64,000 nucleotides of DNA from Anabaena sp. UHCC 0204 (lineage in GTDB: Bacteria; Cyanobacteriota; Cyanobacteriia; Cyanobacteriales; Nostocaceae): positions 29,611 through 93,610 of the forward strand of contig NZ_VIKW01000006.1 in the NCBI RefSeq assembly GCF_009711975.1. The letters are read 5' to 3'. A program made the translations under genes and the position numbers. Below, one piece after another: positions 18,759 through 28,027 of the stretch. Each line of letters begins with the position of its first letter. Position 1 is the stretch's first letter. Under the pieces are notes generated by a model. That model did no database searches. It worked only from the letters and a program-made list of their open reading frames with translations, and was not told the origin of the DNA.

Positions 18759-19637
18759 CTACTTCTCAGAAACTTCTAAATTTTGCAACCAACCAACTAA
18801 ATCATCTAAACTTGCAAAATCTAACAACACCTCAGTTAAATCTTCCAATTGTTCCAGAGATAACTTCTCAATCTGCATTTTTAGCTGACTAGGAACTTCC
18901 CCGAATTTTTTAGATAACAACCGCAGGATAAGAGTTACTTCTCCCTGCTGTCTACCTTGTTGCAGACCTATTTCCGTTGCTTCTTCTCTTAGTTCTTGAT
19001 ATAAGCGAGTTTGCTCAAAAGTTATACCTAACATTGCTTCTATCTCCACACGACTTAAACGAGTAAACCGATAAGACATAATCGTGGTAATTATTTCCAT
19101 TATCGCACGACTATCTGCTGGTGCTTGTAACTCCTGCTGACAACGGTTGACTAAATATCGCGCTGCTGCTGGTGCTTTGTCTTGGTTTAGAGTTGTCAAT
19201 ACCAACAAACTGACATCAAGGGGTAATTGCTCAATTTCTCCCAACTCATCCAAATATACTCGATGGACTTGTTCTGAACTCAAAAGTGCGCGATAGGGGT
19301 GAATATCCCCTTGTTCTATACTACGAGTTGGATAAATTAACACCGCTTGCCAATCTTGAAAACGTTCCCTATTTCTGTAAAAATAGAGAAATAATTCCCC
19401 AAATAACCGCTCATACAGTCGCTCATCTTTCTGAAACTGCACTTCACAAAAATAAACAACTCCTGGAGTTTCCGTTTCTGGTGGTAAAAACACCCCATCA
19501 ATTTCAAACTTTGGTTCTTTTACCGCTACCGAGTCGAAGCGATAACTAGCCGCATTTACTGGAGGATTTGCCAATAACTCAAACAGTAGCGTCGGATATT
19601 TTTGAAATAAATAATAAAAAATAGAGTCACGCCGCAT
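18759..19637 (-). CDS. Rpn/DUF2887-family PD-(D/E)XK nuclease
   Basis: A 292-residue protein of the Rpn-like recombination-promoting nuclease group (DUF2887 branch), common in multiple copies in cyanobacteria. It starts with MRRDSIFYYLFQKYP. The catalytic core is visible as Asp47 (FEIDGVF) and Glu65-x-Gln67 (YFCEVQFQ), followed by YERLFGELFLYFYR. A GLQQGRQQGE linker and a helical tail close it, as usual. It is convergent with the Roco gene, 40 bp apart. Biological role in this genome is unknown; these genes often behave as mobile accessory loci. Confidence 0.88.
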   Translation of the reverse strand: MRRDSIFYYLFQKYPTLLFELLANPPVNAASYRFDSVAVKEPKFEIDGVFLPPETETPGVVYFCEVQFQKDERLYERLFGELFLYFYRNRERFQDWQAVLIYPTRSIEQGDIHPYRALLSSEQVHRVYLDELGEIEQLPLDVSLLVLTTLNQDKAPAAARYLVNRCQQELQAPADSRAIMEIITTIMSYRFTRLSRVEIEAMLGITFEQTRLYQELREEATEIGLQQGRQQGEVTLILRLLSKKFGEVPSQLKMQIEKLSLEQLEDLTEVLLDFASLDDLVGWLQNLEVSEK

Positions 19638-19730
19638 ATAAAAGTAGAAATCACCTTTTCATATACATTATCAGAAATAGCGATCGCCAATCTAACCAAA
19701 GGCGATCGCATTCCTTTTTATGCTCACAAA

Positions 19731-20045
19731 CTACTTAACCGAAACCGAATCAATATCCACAGTCTCTCCAGAGGAGGGCGCAGGATTAGCCGTATTGCTG
19801 GTACTATTTTCTACAGTCCCTTTTTTTGCCTTCCAACCATCAATAACTAATCCAGAAACTTCAGTAACGAATAAAGTTAAAAGTAAAACATCATCAATTT
19901 GCCCAATAATAGGAATAAAATCTGGAGAAATATCCAAAGGGCTAATTAAATAAGCTACTGTACCGATAATTACCCACCAACGGTATTTAGGATTGCGTAG
20001 TGTGTTCCGATACCATGTATATAGGGATTGGATTGAGAAGTTCAT
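19731..20045 (-). CDS. YkvA-like DUF1232 membrane protein
   Basis: A 104-residue small membrane protein. The DUF1232 signature is clear: LRNPKYRWWVIIGTVAYLISPLDISPDFIPIIGQIDDVLLL, with one membrane-embedded hairpin. The 30-residue C-terminal tail is Ser/Asn-rich and acidic. No function is established for the family. It is divergent from exbB, with 188 bp between them. Confidence 0.87.
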   Translation of the reverse strand: MNFSIQSLYTWYRNTLRNPKYRWWVIIGTVAYLISPLDISPDFIPIIGQIDDVLLLTLFVTEVSGLVIDGWKAKKGTVENSTSNTANPAPSSGETVDIDSVSVK

Positions 20046-20233
20046 ATTCTTAACCTCCAGTTATTTTTTTATTTTGGCAAATAATCATCTAAACTCCCGG
20101 TGGGAATAACCGTCATATTGTGTATAGAAGATGTTACTCCTGAGTAATTAATGAGAAAAGTTTGAGAGGAATGCAAAACTCTCTAAAATGAAAATGCTTT
20201 GACTACTAGAAATGGAGGGAGGAAACCTACATA

Positions 20234-21022
20234 GTGGATATTTTAGATTTGTTTAAGAAGGGCGGGCCAGCCATGTGGCCTTTGCTAGTTTTATCAGTCC
20301 TATCATTAAGCGTGATTTTTGAACGTCTGTGGTTCTGGCTACGAATTATCACCCAAGAAAAAGAAATTGTGAATCGTGTTCTTGATGCTGCGGGTGAGAA
20401 TTGGGAAATAGCCCAGACAATAGCCCAACAAGCAACTGATCAGCCCATTGGCCGTTTCTTATACGCACCTTTACGCTTACAAAAAAATGATCCAGAAACC
20501 TTTAGATTAGCCCTAGAATCAACCGCAGCAGATGAGATAGCATCAATGCGACGGGGAGAAAAACTTTTAGAAGCTGTAATTGCCCTTTCGCCACTGTTAG
20601 GATTATTGGGTACAGTTCTAGGATTGATTCAGTCTTTGCGTTCAATTCGCATTGGTGATTTAGGTACTGAATCTACAGCCGGTGTCACCACTGGGATTGG
20701 GGAATCTCTGATTAGTACAGCAGCAGGATTAATAGTAGCGATCGCCAGTTTGGTATTTTATCGCCTATTCCAAAGTTTTGTTGTTAACCAAGTTAAAGTT
20801 TTCAACAAAGCCGGCAATGAACTGGAATTGCTATATCGTCAATATCCTCCCGATCCTCACAAAATTCCGACAGAAATAGTTGCTAAATCTACTTCTGATA
20901 GTTTTCGTTCACCCCCTGGGTTAGATAAAAAATCATTTACCAAAAATTCTCCAATTGAGACAGATGACACAATTCATAATTCTCGGTTGAACTCTGTACC
21001 AGAACAAGAAGATGAAAGTTAA
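20234..21022 (+). CDS. exbB: MotA/TolQ/ExbB proton channel protein
   Basis: A 262-residue ExbB/TolQ-type protein that forms the inner-membrane proton channel energising outer-membrane transport. Translation starts at GTG 20234, supported by the GGAGGGAGG ribosome-binding site ending 11 bp upstream. Spans lie at about 10-33, 118-140 and 165-185; the segment [15 protein letters not shown] and [17 protein letters not shown] are family hallmarks. It overlaps exbD by 11 bp, so the two are translationally coupled. No tonB or tolA is in the window. Confidence 0.92.
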   Translation: MDILDLFKKGGPAMWPLLVLSVLSLSVIFERLWFWLRIITQEKEIVNRVLDAAGENWEIAQTIAQQATDQPIGRFLYAPLRLQKNDPETFRLALESTAADEIASMRRGEKLLEAVIALSPLLGLLGTVLGLIQSLRSIRIGDLGTESTAGVTTGIGESLISTAAGLIVAIASLVFYRLFQSFVVNQVKVFNKAGNELELLYRQYPPDPHKIPTEIVAKSTSDSFRSPPGLDKKSFTKNSPIETDDTIHNSRLNSVPEQEDES

Positions 21023-21677
21023 GCTAGATACTCCCGGTGAAGAACTCCAGATTCAAATTATCCCCTTAATTGATGTTGTTTTTTGTATTCTGACATTCTT
21101 TCTATTAGCCGCTTTACAATTTACTCGTCAACAAGCAATTAATGTTGACTTACCGAAAGCTAGTACAGGTACAAATTCTGCGGCTAGTTCCCAAATCAAT
21201 AGCAATATATTACCCGTGACAATTGATGCAATTGGGGTGACATACATAGAAAAAGAACCTGTGAGACGGGAAGAATTAGAAGCCCGTTTAAAGCAATATA
21301 TCCAAACCAATCCAGATGGGATTTTAGTATTGAATGCTTCGCGTACAGCTACTTATAACGATGTTATTCAAACATTAGATGTGTTGCGAAAAGTGGGTGG
21401 AAATCGTGTTTCTTTGGGAATTATCCCCGGTTCATCTCAACCACCTACGGATTCACCAAATTTACCTACTATCCCTATTCCTGGAATACCTAATGCGCCT
21501 ACCAGCCCAGAAATTAATCCACCAGGAAACCTATATCCTTTACCACCTGCAAACTCAAATCCATTTCCTGCACCAGGGAACGAATTTAATCCTGGTATGA
21601 CACCTTTAGTTCCCAATAACACTGTACCTCAAGCACCTGTAGCACCAGGAAATAATAATTCTCCTGCTCAAAATTAA
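21012..21677 (+). CDS. exbD: ExbD/TolR biopolymer transport protein
   Basis: A 221-residue partner of ExbB. The single N-terminal span with its protonatable aspartate is [20 protein letters not shown] (Asp22), and the periplasmic domain is residues about 45-140. An unusual Pro/Asn-rich tail of about 80 residues follows ([34 protein letters not shown]). ExbD proteins normally end near residue 140, so this tail may reach into peptidoglycan or bind another envelope protein. A strong hairpin terminator lies just downstream. Confidence 0.92.
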   Translation: MKVKLDTPGEELQIQIIPLIDVVFCILTFFLLAALQFTRQQAINVDLPKASTGTNSAASSQINSNILPVTIDAIGVTYIEKEPVRREELEARLKQYIQTNPDGILVLNASRTATYNDVIQTLDVLRKVGGNRVSLGIIPGSSQPPTDSPNLPTIPIPGIPNAPTSPEINPPGNLYPLPPANSNPFPAPGNEFNPGMTPLVPNNTVPQAPVAPGNNNSPAQN

Positions 21678-21709
21678 CATCATATTTTGATAAATTTTGT
21701 ATATTTATA

Positions 21710-21754
21710 TCTCCCCAAATTGTCTTTGTTAAGGATATTGTGGGGAGATTTTTT
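21710..21754 (+). terminator. Intrinsic terminator after exbD
   Basis: An 8-bp perfect stem (TCTCCCCA paired with TGGGGAGA) with a 23-nt loop is followed directly by six T residues, 33 bp after the exbD stop codon. This fits a factor-independent terminator of the exbB-exbD transcript. Confidence 0.8.
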
Positions 21755-21773
21755 AGTTTAATTGTCAAAAATA

Positions 21774-21806
21774 ATATCCCCGACTTCTTGAAGAAGTTGG
21801 GGATAT
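21774..21806. repeat. Palindromic ATCCCCGACTTCTT hairpin
   Basis: A nearly perfect 33-bp inverted repeat (ATATCCCCGACTTCTT, 1-nt centre, mirror half) follows the exbD terminator. A related palindrome lies at 45133-45165, so this is a dispersed hairpin family. Confidence 0.75.
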
Positions 21807-21839
21807 AAATGTTTTTTGCAAATAATATTTAGGGCTTGC

Positions 21840-21985
21840 GGAAAAAGTCTTTCTGTTAGGGCTAGAAGCATCAGTATTCGGTGTAAGGGCGTATCCCTGA
21901 CATGATCTGAAAGCATTAGATGTAAGGGCGTTCGCGAAGCGTGCTGGAAGCATCAGCATTCGGTGTAAGGGCGAAGCATTCGGAA
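21840..21985. repeat. Clustered GTAAGGGCG repeats
   Basis: Three or four degenerate copies of a unit of the type AGCATTCGGTGTAAGGGCG lie head to tail here. A partial inverted copy (AAATGCTTCGCCCCTAC) follows at about 22021-22038. Another copy lies at about 4118-4139. This is a dispersed non-coding family, and the DNA from 21678 to 22215 contains no credible gene. Confidence 0.65.
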
Positions 21986-22215
21986 AATAAACTTGGGAAA
22001 AAACCGATAATTAATCGCCCAAATGCTTCGCCCCTACGAGGGAAAAATGGATAATTTTTCGTCCGTACAGGAGTGAGGATAATGGCTTACACCACGCTGC
22101 GCTATCAGAAAGAAAGAAGAAGAAGGAGATCAGAATAGTCTTAAATTTGGGTTATTAAGCGTTGTTAATTATCAATTATCAATTGTCAATTGTTTTTAAC
22201 GAATCCCTAAGAAAA

Positions 22216-22566
22216 TTTATTGGGATTGAGAACAAAGTAAAATTTATATTTATTGGCAAGATCAATAATTGGAACCAGGTGGGTGGCCCCAATCTGCCGA
22301 TCAAGCCTTACTTGCGCCGCATTCATGATGGCAACATCTTGACAACCACCGGGGCTTTCAAAAAGATCGCCGATAGTCTTGGTGGTGTTCATGATGCTTC
22401 AGCCTCAGAGATTGGTCTTTAATCACTGATTAAACCCGATTACCCAGAATCTGTTGATGGTGGTCAAACAGATTGGTCAAAATGAGAAGCAGGCTGGTGT
22501 ACGCCAACTGATTATCAATTGAGCAGGTTCAGGAATAATTACCCAATCTGGGTTTTTCAAAATCCA
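22216..22566 (+). pseudogene. Decayed PstS-like phosphate-binding protein gene
   Basis: Only broken pieces of a periplasmic phosphate-binding protein are readable. The first frame gives FIGKINNWNQVGGPNLPIKPY and later LGGVHDASASEIG, close to the cyanobacterial PstS core. After a stop, another stretch from about 22460 gives VVKQIGQNEKQAG and, past a further stop, ITQSGFFKI, matching the C-terminal end. The signal peptide, most of the N-terminal domain and the reading frame are lost. No other pst genes are nearby. Confidence 0.75.
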
Positions 22567-22654
22567 CTGATACCTGCCATTGGTGTCTTAGAGAGTGGCA
22601 AACTCTCAGTCAACATCTATCAATCTGCTGCTCATTAAAGAGTTGGACTACGTT

Positions 22655-23404
22655 TTAGCTGGCTCTATTAATGGATTCTGCGGGTAAGCAGATCAAATTA
22701 TCGCCTTGGGTAAGGATTAAGCCGCGTTGACGTAATTTACCCATTAAACGAGTGACAGTAACACGGGTTGAACCAATGGCGCTGCCAATTTGGGCATGGG
22801 TAAGAGGGAAGGGTAGGCAATAACCACGAATGACATCTGGATCAGTTTCGCTCATTGATGGCTCTCCATATTCCTCAATTAGGAGGGTGAGAAATCCTAA
22901 GAGTCGGTCAATTGTGCGTCGTTGTCCTAAAGCACTTAACCAGAGCAACTTGCGCTGATGTTGGTATCTAAAGGCATCCATGACTTCGCGGCGGAAGTGA
23001 GGCCAATTGTCTAAATCATGCCAGTACATCCACAGGACGGCTGTTTGATCAACGTGGGCATAGGATTGGAGTGTGAATGGAGACTGAGCGACAATTTCAA
23101 AGGGTTGTCCTGCTCCGACAAAACCTAAGAAAGCCTCTTCTGGGGTTCTGTTAATTCGTCTAGATGTTAATTGACTTGCGGTAGCACTTACTTGGGCAGT
23201 TCCTACCATGCGGATAGCACCTCTTTGGACTAAATAGAGCAAACCAGGTCTAGCGGGAATGCGCTCATCTTTACTGAAGGTGCGGCAGCGGTAGTGTTCT
23301 TGGGCCCAGTCGAGAATGCGTTGCCAAGTCAAGAAAGGACGTGAAGCTTCGGAAAAGGAGGATTGAGATTGCATAGGTAACAAAGAGTGTTTGGCTGAAA
23401 ACAA
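22655..23404 (-). CDS. Crp/Fnr-family transcriptional regulator
   Basis: A 249-residue regulator. An atypical N-terminal cyclic-nucleotide-binding-like domain (about 25-150) is followed by a dimer helix and a winged helix-turn-helix with PLTHAQIGSAIGSTRVTVTRLMGKL near residues 208-232, the typical Crp/NtcA recognition helix. The cNMP phosphate-binding GE-R-S cassette is not evident, so the effector may differ from cAMP. It is divergent from the DALR-domain gene, 282 bp apart. Distinct in sequence from NtcA, so I do not give a symbol. Confidence 0.88.
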   Translation of the reverse strand: MFSAKHSLLPMQSQSSFSEASRPFLTWQRILDWAQEHYRCRTFSKDERIPARPGLLYLVQRGAIRMVGTAQVSATASQLTSRRINRTPEEAFLGFVGAGQPFEIVAQSPFTLQSYAHVDQTAVLWMYWHDLDNWPHFRREVMDAFRYQHQRKLLWLSALGQRRTIDRLLGFLTLLIEEYGEPSMSETDPDVIRGYCLPFPLTHAQIGSAIGSTRVTVTRLMGKLRQRGLILTQGDNLICLPAESINRAS

Positions 23405-23686
23405 AGACGTTATAAGAAAAGTGCAAGGAGTGTCTTTGTGTTAACGGGGTAGGCTTAACGCCTAACAGCGCCAGCCCTCCAATGAGATAGAAAGCTTAAT
23501 TGCTCTCTATTTTTTTCTTATACTTCCTACTGTACAATGAAGGTAGTAAAGTTTACCCATCATTTATAGATTATTCATCAAATTTTATCCTACTCTCATT
23601 TTTCTTTACCTATAACAAACTTCTATCTCAAGGTAGATGGAACAGGATAAAATGATGCACTCCATAAATTTTTTACAAAAAAATAC

Positions 23687-24508
23687 GTGTATTGTAAACT
23701 ACTTTTTGACGAAAACATAGCAGTTAAACAGTTAGTAAATAGATATTTAACATCTGCGTTCAGTGTTTGTACTAATAATAGGGAAATTACACGCATAGAA
23801 GGTAAAAAAGTTCCTCTCTATCAAGGTGGATATAATCAAAAAATTTTATATATCTCTGGTGTGGCAATGGGGAGATCAAAATCTCAGAATTCATTGGCAG
23901 TTGCCGGAGCGATCGCTCTGCATTTATCTCAGAACAGTGATAATTTATTTAGGGTTAATGTAGTGTCTCCTGGTTGGATTCATATAGAACTCGTTGACTC
24001 TACCTTGGCGGCTTGGTTACAAAATCTGATAGTTGTCAAAAAAAGTGGCAACTTGGTAAATAATGTTTTTCTTCAGCAATCACCAAGTTCATTAAATTCA
24101 TTAAGAATTTTTACAATACAATATGCTCATTCACGCTGTTGCTCTCTATTACGGTTGGGATACCAGGAAGGACTAATTGCATGGGAACAAACTATACCTT
24201 GGCTAAATAGTGATCAAAAACTACGTCTCAATCACCCTGATGAAAGTTTTCTCATTCACCAATTAGTTAAGGTGGTAGACGATTTAGTTTGTGCTGATGG
24301 TAATAATTCAATTAATTGGGAAACAGTAGGTTGGAACTTGAGTCAAGCTTTTGAAAAGTTCTGGTGTAGTTGTCGAATTTGGGGTGAAGTGAAAATTCAT
24401 GATCCAGAATTAGCCCAAGCTAGATTAGGCTTGCTGATAGTGAATCAGTTAGTTTTAAAGTCTGTGTTAGAAGGCAAATTAGGGATTGTTGCACCTGAAG
24501 AACTCTAA
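23687..24508 (+). CDS. Stand-alone DALR anticodon-binding-domain protein
   Basis: A protein of up to 273 residues starting at GTG 23687; no in-frame ATG lies upstream before a stop at 23648. The middle resembles the C-terminal part of arginyl-tRNA synthetase: VQYAHSRC-like QYAHSRCCSLLRLGYQEG near residue 145 and a helical DALR-type bundle (FLIHQLVKVVDDLV, LSQAFEKFWCSCRIWGE). The catalytic Rossmann domain with HIGH and KMSKS is absent. Cyanobacteria commonly carry this protein. Function is unknown; tRNA binding is inference. Confidence 0.75.
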   Translation: MYCKLLFDENIAVKQLVNRYLTSAFSVCTNNREITRIEGKKVPLYQGGYNQKILYISGVAMGRSKSQNSLAVAGAIALHLSQNSDNLFRVNVVSPGWIHIELVDSTLAAWLQNLIVVKKSGNLVNNVFLQQSPSSLNSLRIFTIQYAHSRCCSLLRLGYQEGLIAWEQTIPWLNSDQKLRLNHPDESFLIHQLVKVVDDLVCADGNNSINWETVGWNLSQAFEKFWCSCRIWGEVKIHDPELAQARLGLLIVNQLVLKSVLEGKLGIVAPEEL

Positions 24509-24875
24509 TTGATCAGTTTTCAGACAAAATTATTTTTACAGATATATATAGTCCTGCTAGGGCTATTTCATTCTAAATAGGGCTTACGCAAAATACCTTT
24601 CAAACCCTCTTTTCTTCGTGTTCTATCTCTTCGAGACGCTCCGCGTGCCTTCGTGGTTTGTTTTTCCGTTGCTTGTGCGTAAGTCTTATAAGTTACATTT
24701 TGTGAAAGCGATCGCTCACCAAAACCCCAACCCTTAATCCTCTGTTGTTTATTCTCAATAAAATGAGGTTCTTGTCAATAGGTGGGTAATTTTAAAATCT
24801 TGTATTCCTTATACAACAAGGATTTCAAGAATGTTAAGAAAGATGTGGGTAACGCATAGACCTGAAGTCTCTAAA
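24509..24875. other. Intergenic region with a TIR-bearing repeat element
   Basis: About 370 bp between the convergent DALR and K+ channel genes. It holds the dispersed element annotated at 24579-24687 and a HIP1 site near 24709. Nothing else is recognised. Confidence 0.5.
24579..24687. repeat. TIR-bearing dispersed element, copy 1
   Basis: A ~110-bp non-coding element bounded by GGGCTTACGCA and its inverted counterpart TGCGTAAGTCT. The interior contains TTCTTCGTGTTC and a CTTCGAGACGCTCCGCGTG segment, then CCTTCGTGG. Related copies are at 41329-41441, 48790-48905 and, partial, 39039-39105. Confidence 0.75.
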
Positions 24876-25799
24876 TTAAACCACCTCATTCAAAGGTAAA
24901 ACATCGTGAAAATGAGTATAGTCAAAGTAACGATGTCCATCGGGTGTATGGTGCATAATATCCACAAACTGATAGTTCCACAAAATCTCATTAGCACTAT
25001 AACTATGACGAGCATGGACAATCTGTGCCACCGTGTCATCAATACCACTAACAGAAATAATGAGTAAAGCTTGAGTCAGTTTGAGTGATTCCGATGTCAT
25101 TCCATACAGAGGACTAGACTCATCAATAATGTGCATCACTGTCCAAGATAAAGAAAAGCTAGGTGTCTGATTTCTGATCAATTTAAGATCATATATTTTC
25201 CGCATCAATTCACCCTCTACGGTGATATCATCTCGCATCAAATACACCCCCATCTGTGCCTCTAGAATCATATTGCGGCGCTGGTTAGCCGTGCGAAACA
25301 TCAAAGTTGGCATCCCTTGATGTTGTGTAACAACTGCCATACGACTAAATATTACACGGGCAGTTGGACGAGAAAACCGCGCAAATGCTAATCCCGTCAT
25401 TAAAGCAACTCCCATTACACCAATCATCGCTTCAATCGTCACGATTACATTTGCATAAATTGTTTTGGGATACATTGCCCCGTATCCTATAGATGCCAAA
25501 GTTTGTACACTAAAGAAAAAAGCATCTAAAAAAGAACCTGCTTTAGCATTAGCAATACAATCACCACCTAGCCAATAAGCAAAAGCAAATAAAGTATTAA
25601 TAGCCACATATAAACTACAAATTAGCAAAAAAAAGCCAGTCCAAGGAATAGTTAGCAATAAATGGTAAGGATCACCCCAATAGGAATACCATGCACCCAT
25701 ACCCATAATCTCAAATTGTCCATTACGGATCTGAATATGAACTCGTAGAGGCAAATGTTTTCCTTGCTTCTTGAAAAATCTCTGTAATTTAAATTTCAT
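24876..25799 (-). CDS. KirBac-type inward-rectifier potassium channel
   Basis: A 307-residue prokaryotic Kir channel. It shows a slide helix (WGDPYHLLLTIPW), outer helix (about 55-80), pore helix and selectivity filter TLASIGYGAMYP near residues 110-121, inner helix (about 126-150), and a C-terminal immunoglobulin-like Kir domain (RTANQRRNMILEAQMGVYL to LFIISVSGIDDT-like ALLIISVSGIDDT). The GYG filter indicates K+ selectivity. It is divergent from the MFS gene, 62 bp away. Gating ligand is not visible. Confidence 0.92.
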   Translation of the reverse strand: MKFKLQRFFKKQGKHLPLRVHIQIRNGQFEIMGMGAWYSYWGDPYHLLLTIPWTGFFLLICSLYVAINTLFAFAYWLGGDCIANAKAGSFLDAFFFSVQTLASIGYGAMYPKTIYANVIVTIEAMIGVMGVALMTGLAFARFSRPTARVIFSRMAVVTQHQGMPTLMFRTANQRRNMILEAQMGVYLMRDDITVEGELMRKIYDLKLIRNQTPSFSLSWTVMHIIDESSPLYGMTSESLKLTQALLIISVSGIDDTVAQIVHARHSYSANEILWNYQFVDIMHHTPDGHRYFDYTHFHDVLPLNEVV

Positions 25800-25861
25800 G
25801 AGCAGTAGGTAAAAGTCTAGTAAATGGTAGGATGACTAAAGATAAATATGTTTAATTAACA

Positions 25862-27040
25862 ATGAATCGAATTTTTTGGATTACTGCTTTAATTGCCTTT
25901 ATTAACTCCCTTAGTTTTACAATTTTAATTCCTATTATCTATCTTTATGGTAAACAATTTGGTTTAAACGATTTCCAAACTAGTTTATTATTTTCTACCT
26001 ATTCCATTGCTCAGTTTTTTGCCACTCCAGTGATTGGCAAACTTTCTGATAGATTTGGGCGGAAACCATTATTAATAATCAGTTTGGCCGGAACAGTTAT
26101 TGCTAACACTATAGCGGGAACAGCCACAACAGCAACTTTACTATTTTTAGCCAGATTTTTAGATGGTATCACAGGTGGAAATGCTTCTGTTGCTCAAGCT
26201 GTTATTTCTGATGTTACCAGTCAAAAAAATCGCGCTCAGGCATTTGGGATTTATGGTGCAGCAATGGGATTAGGCTTTATCCTTGGACCAGCAATCAGTT
26301 TAGTAGCCCAGCAAGTATCCTTGGGAGCGGCATTTTTAGTTTCCGGTGTAGTTGCTTTAATAGCAATGTTCATGACCATATTCTTCTTACCAGAAACTTT
26401 AGAAAAAAAATCTCCAAAAGCTACCAATATCTTTGATTTAGGGTTAGAAAATTTAATCAAAGGTTTTGCCATGCCGGGAATTGGCATATTACTATTAATT
26501 AACTTTTGTACAGGGACAACATTTACTATGTTTACCTATGCTTTTCAACCCTATTTTATTAAAGTTTTAGATCAAAATAGTAAATCTTTAACACTTTTAT
26601 TTCTAGTATTTGGCACATTAGGAGTAATTATGCAAACATGGGGAGTATCTGTTCTCAGTCGTAAATTTAATGTCGTCAAAATATTATTTTTAGGTTTATT
26701 TGTTCGCAGTTTATCATTTGTGCTGATGCCTGTTTGGCCTAGTATCACTTATTTTGTCACAGTTAGTATATTATTCGCTTTATTTAATGCTCTAGTCCAA
26801 CCGATGATTAGTACCTTAATTTCTCTCAATGCTCAACCACAAGATCAGGGAACTGTCTTAGGGTCAAACGCATCTTATTTAAGTATTTCTAATGGTATTG
26901 GACCTGTAATTGCCGGCATGATAGTTCAACAGTCCAAACCTGTCACTTATGGCTATCCTTTATATCTGGCAGGTATTTTGACGTTTTTAGTTTTAATGTT
27001 GGCAATAACTACTCGTCAACAATATACACCAAAAAGATAA
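25862..27040 (+). CDS. MFS transporter, TetA/drug-antiporter type
   Basis: A 392-residue carrier with 12 hydrophobic spans. MFS motif A after span 2 reads GKLSDRFGRKPLL (about 60-72), and the antiporter motif C is GAAMGLGFILGPAI near residue 133. These features place it with DHA1-type drug/H+ antiporters such as TetA. The real substrate is unknown. A decayed IS110 fragment lies just downstream. Confidence 0.9.
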   Translation: MNRIFWITALIAFINSLSFTILIPIIYLYGKQFGLNDFQTSLLFSTYSIAQFFATPVIGKLSDRFGRKPLLIISLAGTVIANTIAGTATTATLLFLARFLDGITGGNASVAQAVISDVTSQKNRAQAFGIYGAAMGLGFILGPAISLVAQQVSLGAAFLVSGVVALIAMFMTIFFLPETLEKKSPKATNIFDLGLENLIKGFAMPGIGILLLINFCTGTTFTMFTYAFQPYFIKVLDQNSKSLTLLFLVFGTLGVIMQTWGVSVLSRKFNVVKILFLGLFVRSLSFVLMPVWPSITYFVTVSILFALFNALVQPMISTLISLNAQPQDQGTVLGSNASYLSISNGIGPVIAGMIVQQSKPVTYGYPLYLAGILTFLVLMLAITTRQQYTPKR

Positions 27041-27133
27041 GTAGGATTTGCTGAAGTTAGAAGAAACAAGAATAAGCATAAAATTACTATTTTGATCAAA
27101 AGTTTTAACTAAACGTAAACTTTTCAGGAGGAT

Positions 27134-27335
27134 GTGTCTACTAACGATATTGAATCTCATATTGATTATCTGGAGCAACGTCTTCAACAACTCAATCAAG
27201 AAATTGAGACATTGACCCAAAATAATCAACAATGGATTGATAAAGTCAATTTATTCAAAACTACTCCTGGTATTGGTCAAGTTATTTCTACCACTTTAGT
27301 TTCTGACTCCAAGCAAATCTCGCACCTAATCAAGA
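27134..27335 (+). pseudogene. IS110-family transposase remnant
   Basis: A frame of about 60 codons reads HIDYLEQRLQQLNQEIETL then KVNLFKTTPGIGQVISTTL, which corresponds to the coiled coil and PGIG helix-hairpin-helix preceding the C-terminal catalytic domain of IS110 transposases. Both the N-terminal DEDD domain and the C-terminal serine domain are missing. The frame runs into an inverted copy of DNA from the L,D-transpeptidase gene next door. Confidence 0.75.
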
Positions 27336-27417
27336 CAGTCGCTACTTATTTATTACTACTGGTGTGCCGATATCAGCCCACTCAAATATCCACTTAGCAT
27401 GATTAGGTGCGAGATTT
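27315..27417. repeat. 18-bp perfect inverted repeat pair
   Basis: AAATCTCGCACCTAATCA at 27315-27332 is the exact reverse complement of 27400-27417, which lies inside the L,D-transpeptidase coding sequence (the VNLAPNH codons). The arms are separated by 67 bp that include the gene's stop codon. Confidence 0.85.
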
Positions 27418-27863
27418 ACACAGCCATGACTTACAGGTGTACCAAATCTTTTATGCCAATATGCGCCATGAATAGCATATCCACCTTGATAATACATAGT
27501 ATGGGGGACATTGGGAACGTCATAGCCTCTACCCCGCATTCGAGTTTTTTTGAGTTTGGTTTGGATTTTAAAAGTACCAATGCGAGTAGGTGTGGATTTT
27601 TTCCCAGAAGAAATGGTAATTGCATAAACTGGTTTACCACCTTCCCATGCAGTTAGATTTTGCTTGGAGAGATTGATTTGAATCCAACGATTATTAGATT
27701 GTTTGAGTGTTTGAATAGCTGTGGCAATTTTTTGTGGTTGAGAATTGGCTGGAACTTGACTAGATACAGGATTAATCATACTCGCAGAGATGACTGCACC
27801 CGCGAGAAATATTTTGAGGGGATTTCCCCAGTGAGTATAAATTAAGTTTTGCATGGTAAACAC
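27342..27863 (-). CDS. L,D-transpeptidase (YkuD domain), exported
   Basis: A 173-residue exported peptidoglycan cross-linking enzyme. An N-terminal signal peptide (hydrophobic IFLAGAVISASMI, cleavage near VSSQV-PA) is followed by a compact YkuD domain (about 55-173). The catalytic motif is complete: YAIHGAYWHKRFGTPVSHGCVNL, with the nucleophile cysteine in SHGC. The second methionine (residue 4) is an alternative start. The gene's last 75 bp carry one arm of an inverted repeat shared with the adjacent IS110 remnant, but the protein end (PVVINK) looks normal. Confidence 0.92.
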   Translation of the reverse strand: MFTMQNLIYTHWGNPLKIFLAGAVISASMINPVSSQVPANSQPQKIATAIQTLKQSNNRWIQINLSKQNLTAWEGGKPVYAITISSGKKSTPTRIGTFKIQTKLKKTRMRGRGYDVPNVPHTMYYQGGYAIHGAYWHKRFGTPVSHGCVNLAPNHAKWIFEWADIGTPVVINK

Positions 27864-28027
27864 ACTCCTCTTCTGTCTGTTGGTATAGCAGCTGAATTTC
27901 CTGGTAATAGCGGTCTTCTGTCGAGTGAAGTATCAAAACCCCAACTCCCTCCTAGTAAGTGGGGAGGGAACTATTATATACCTCGATTTGCATCTGCTTT
28001 TTTAATTTTAAATTTTATCCAGCGATA

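Noticed and set aside
22655-23404. NtcA
   Set aside because: The helix-turn-helix is similar, but the N-terminal domain and length (249 rather than about 223 residues) differ clearly.
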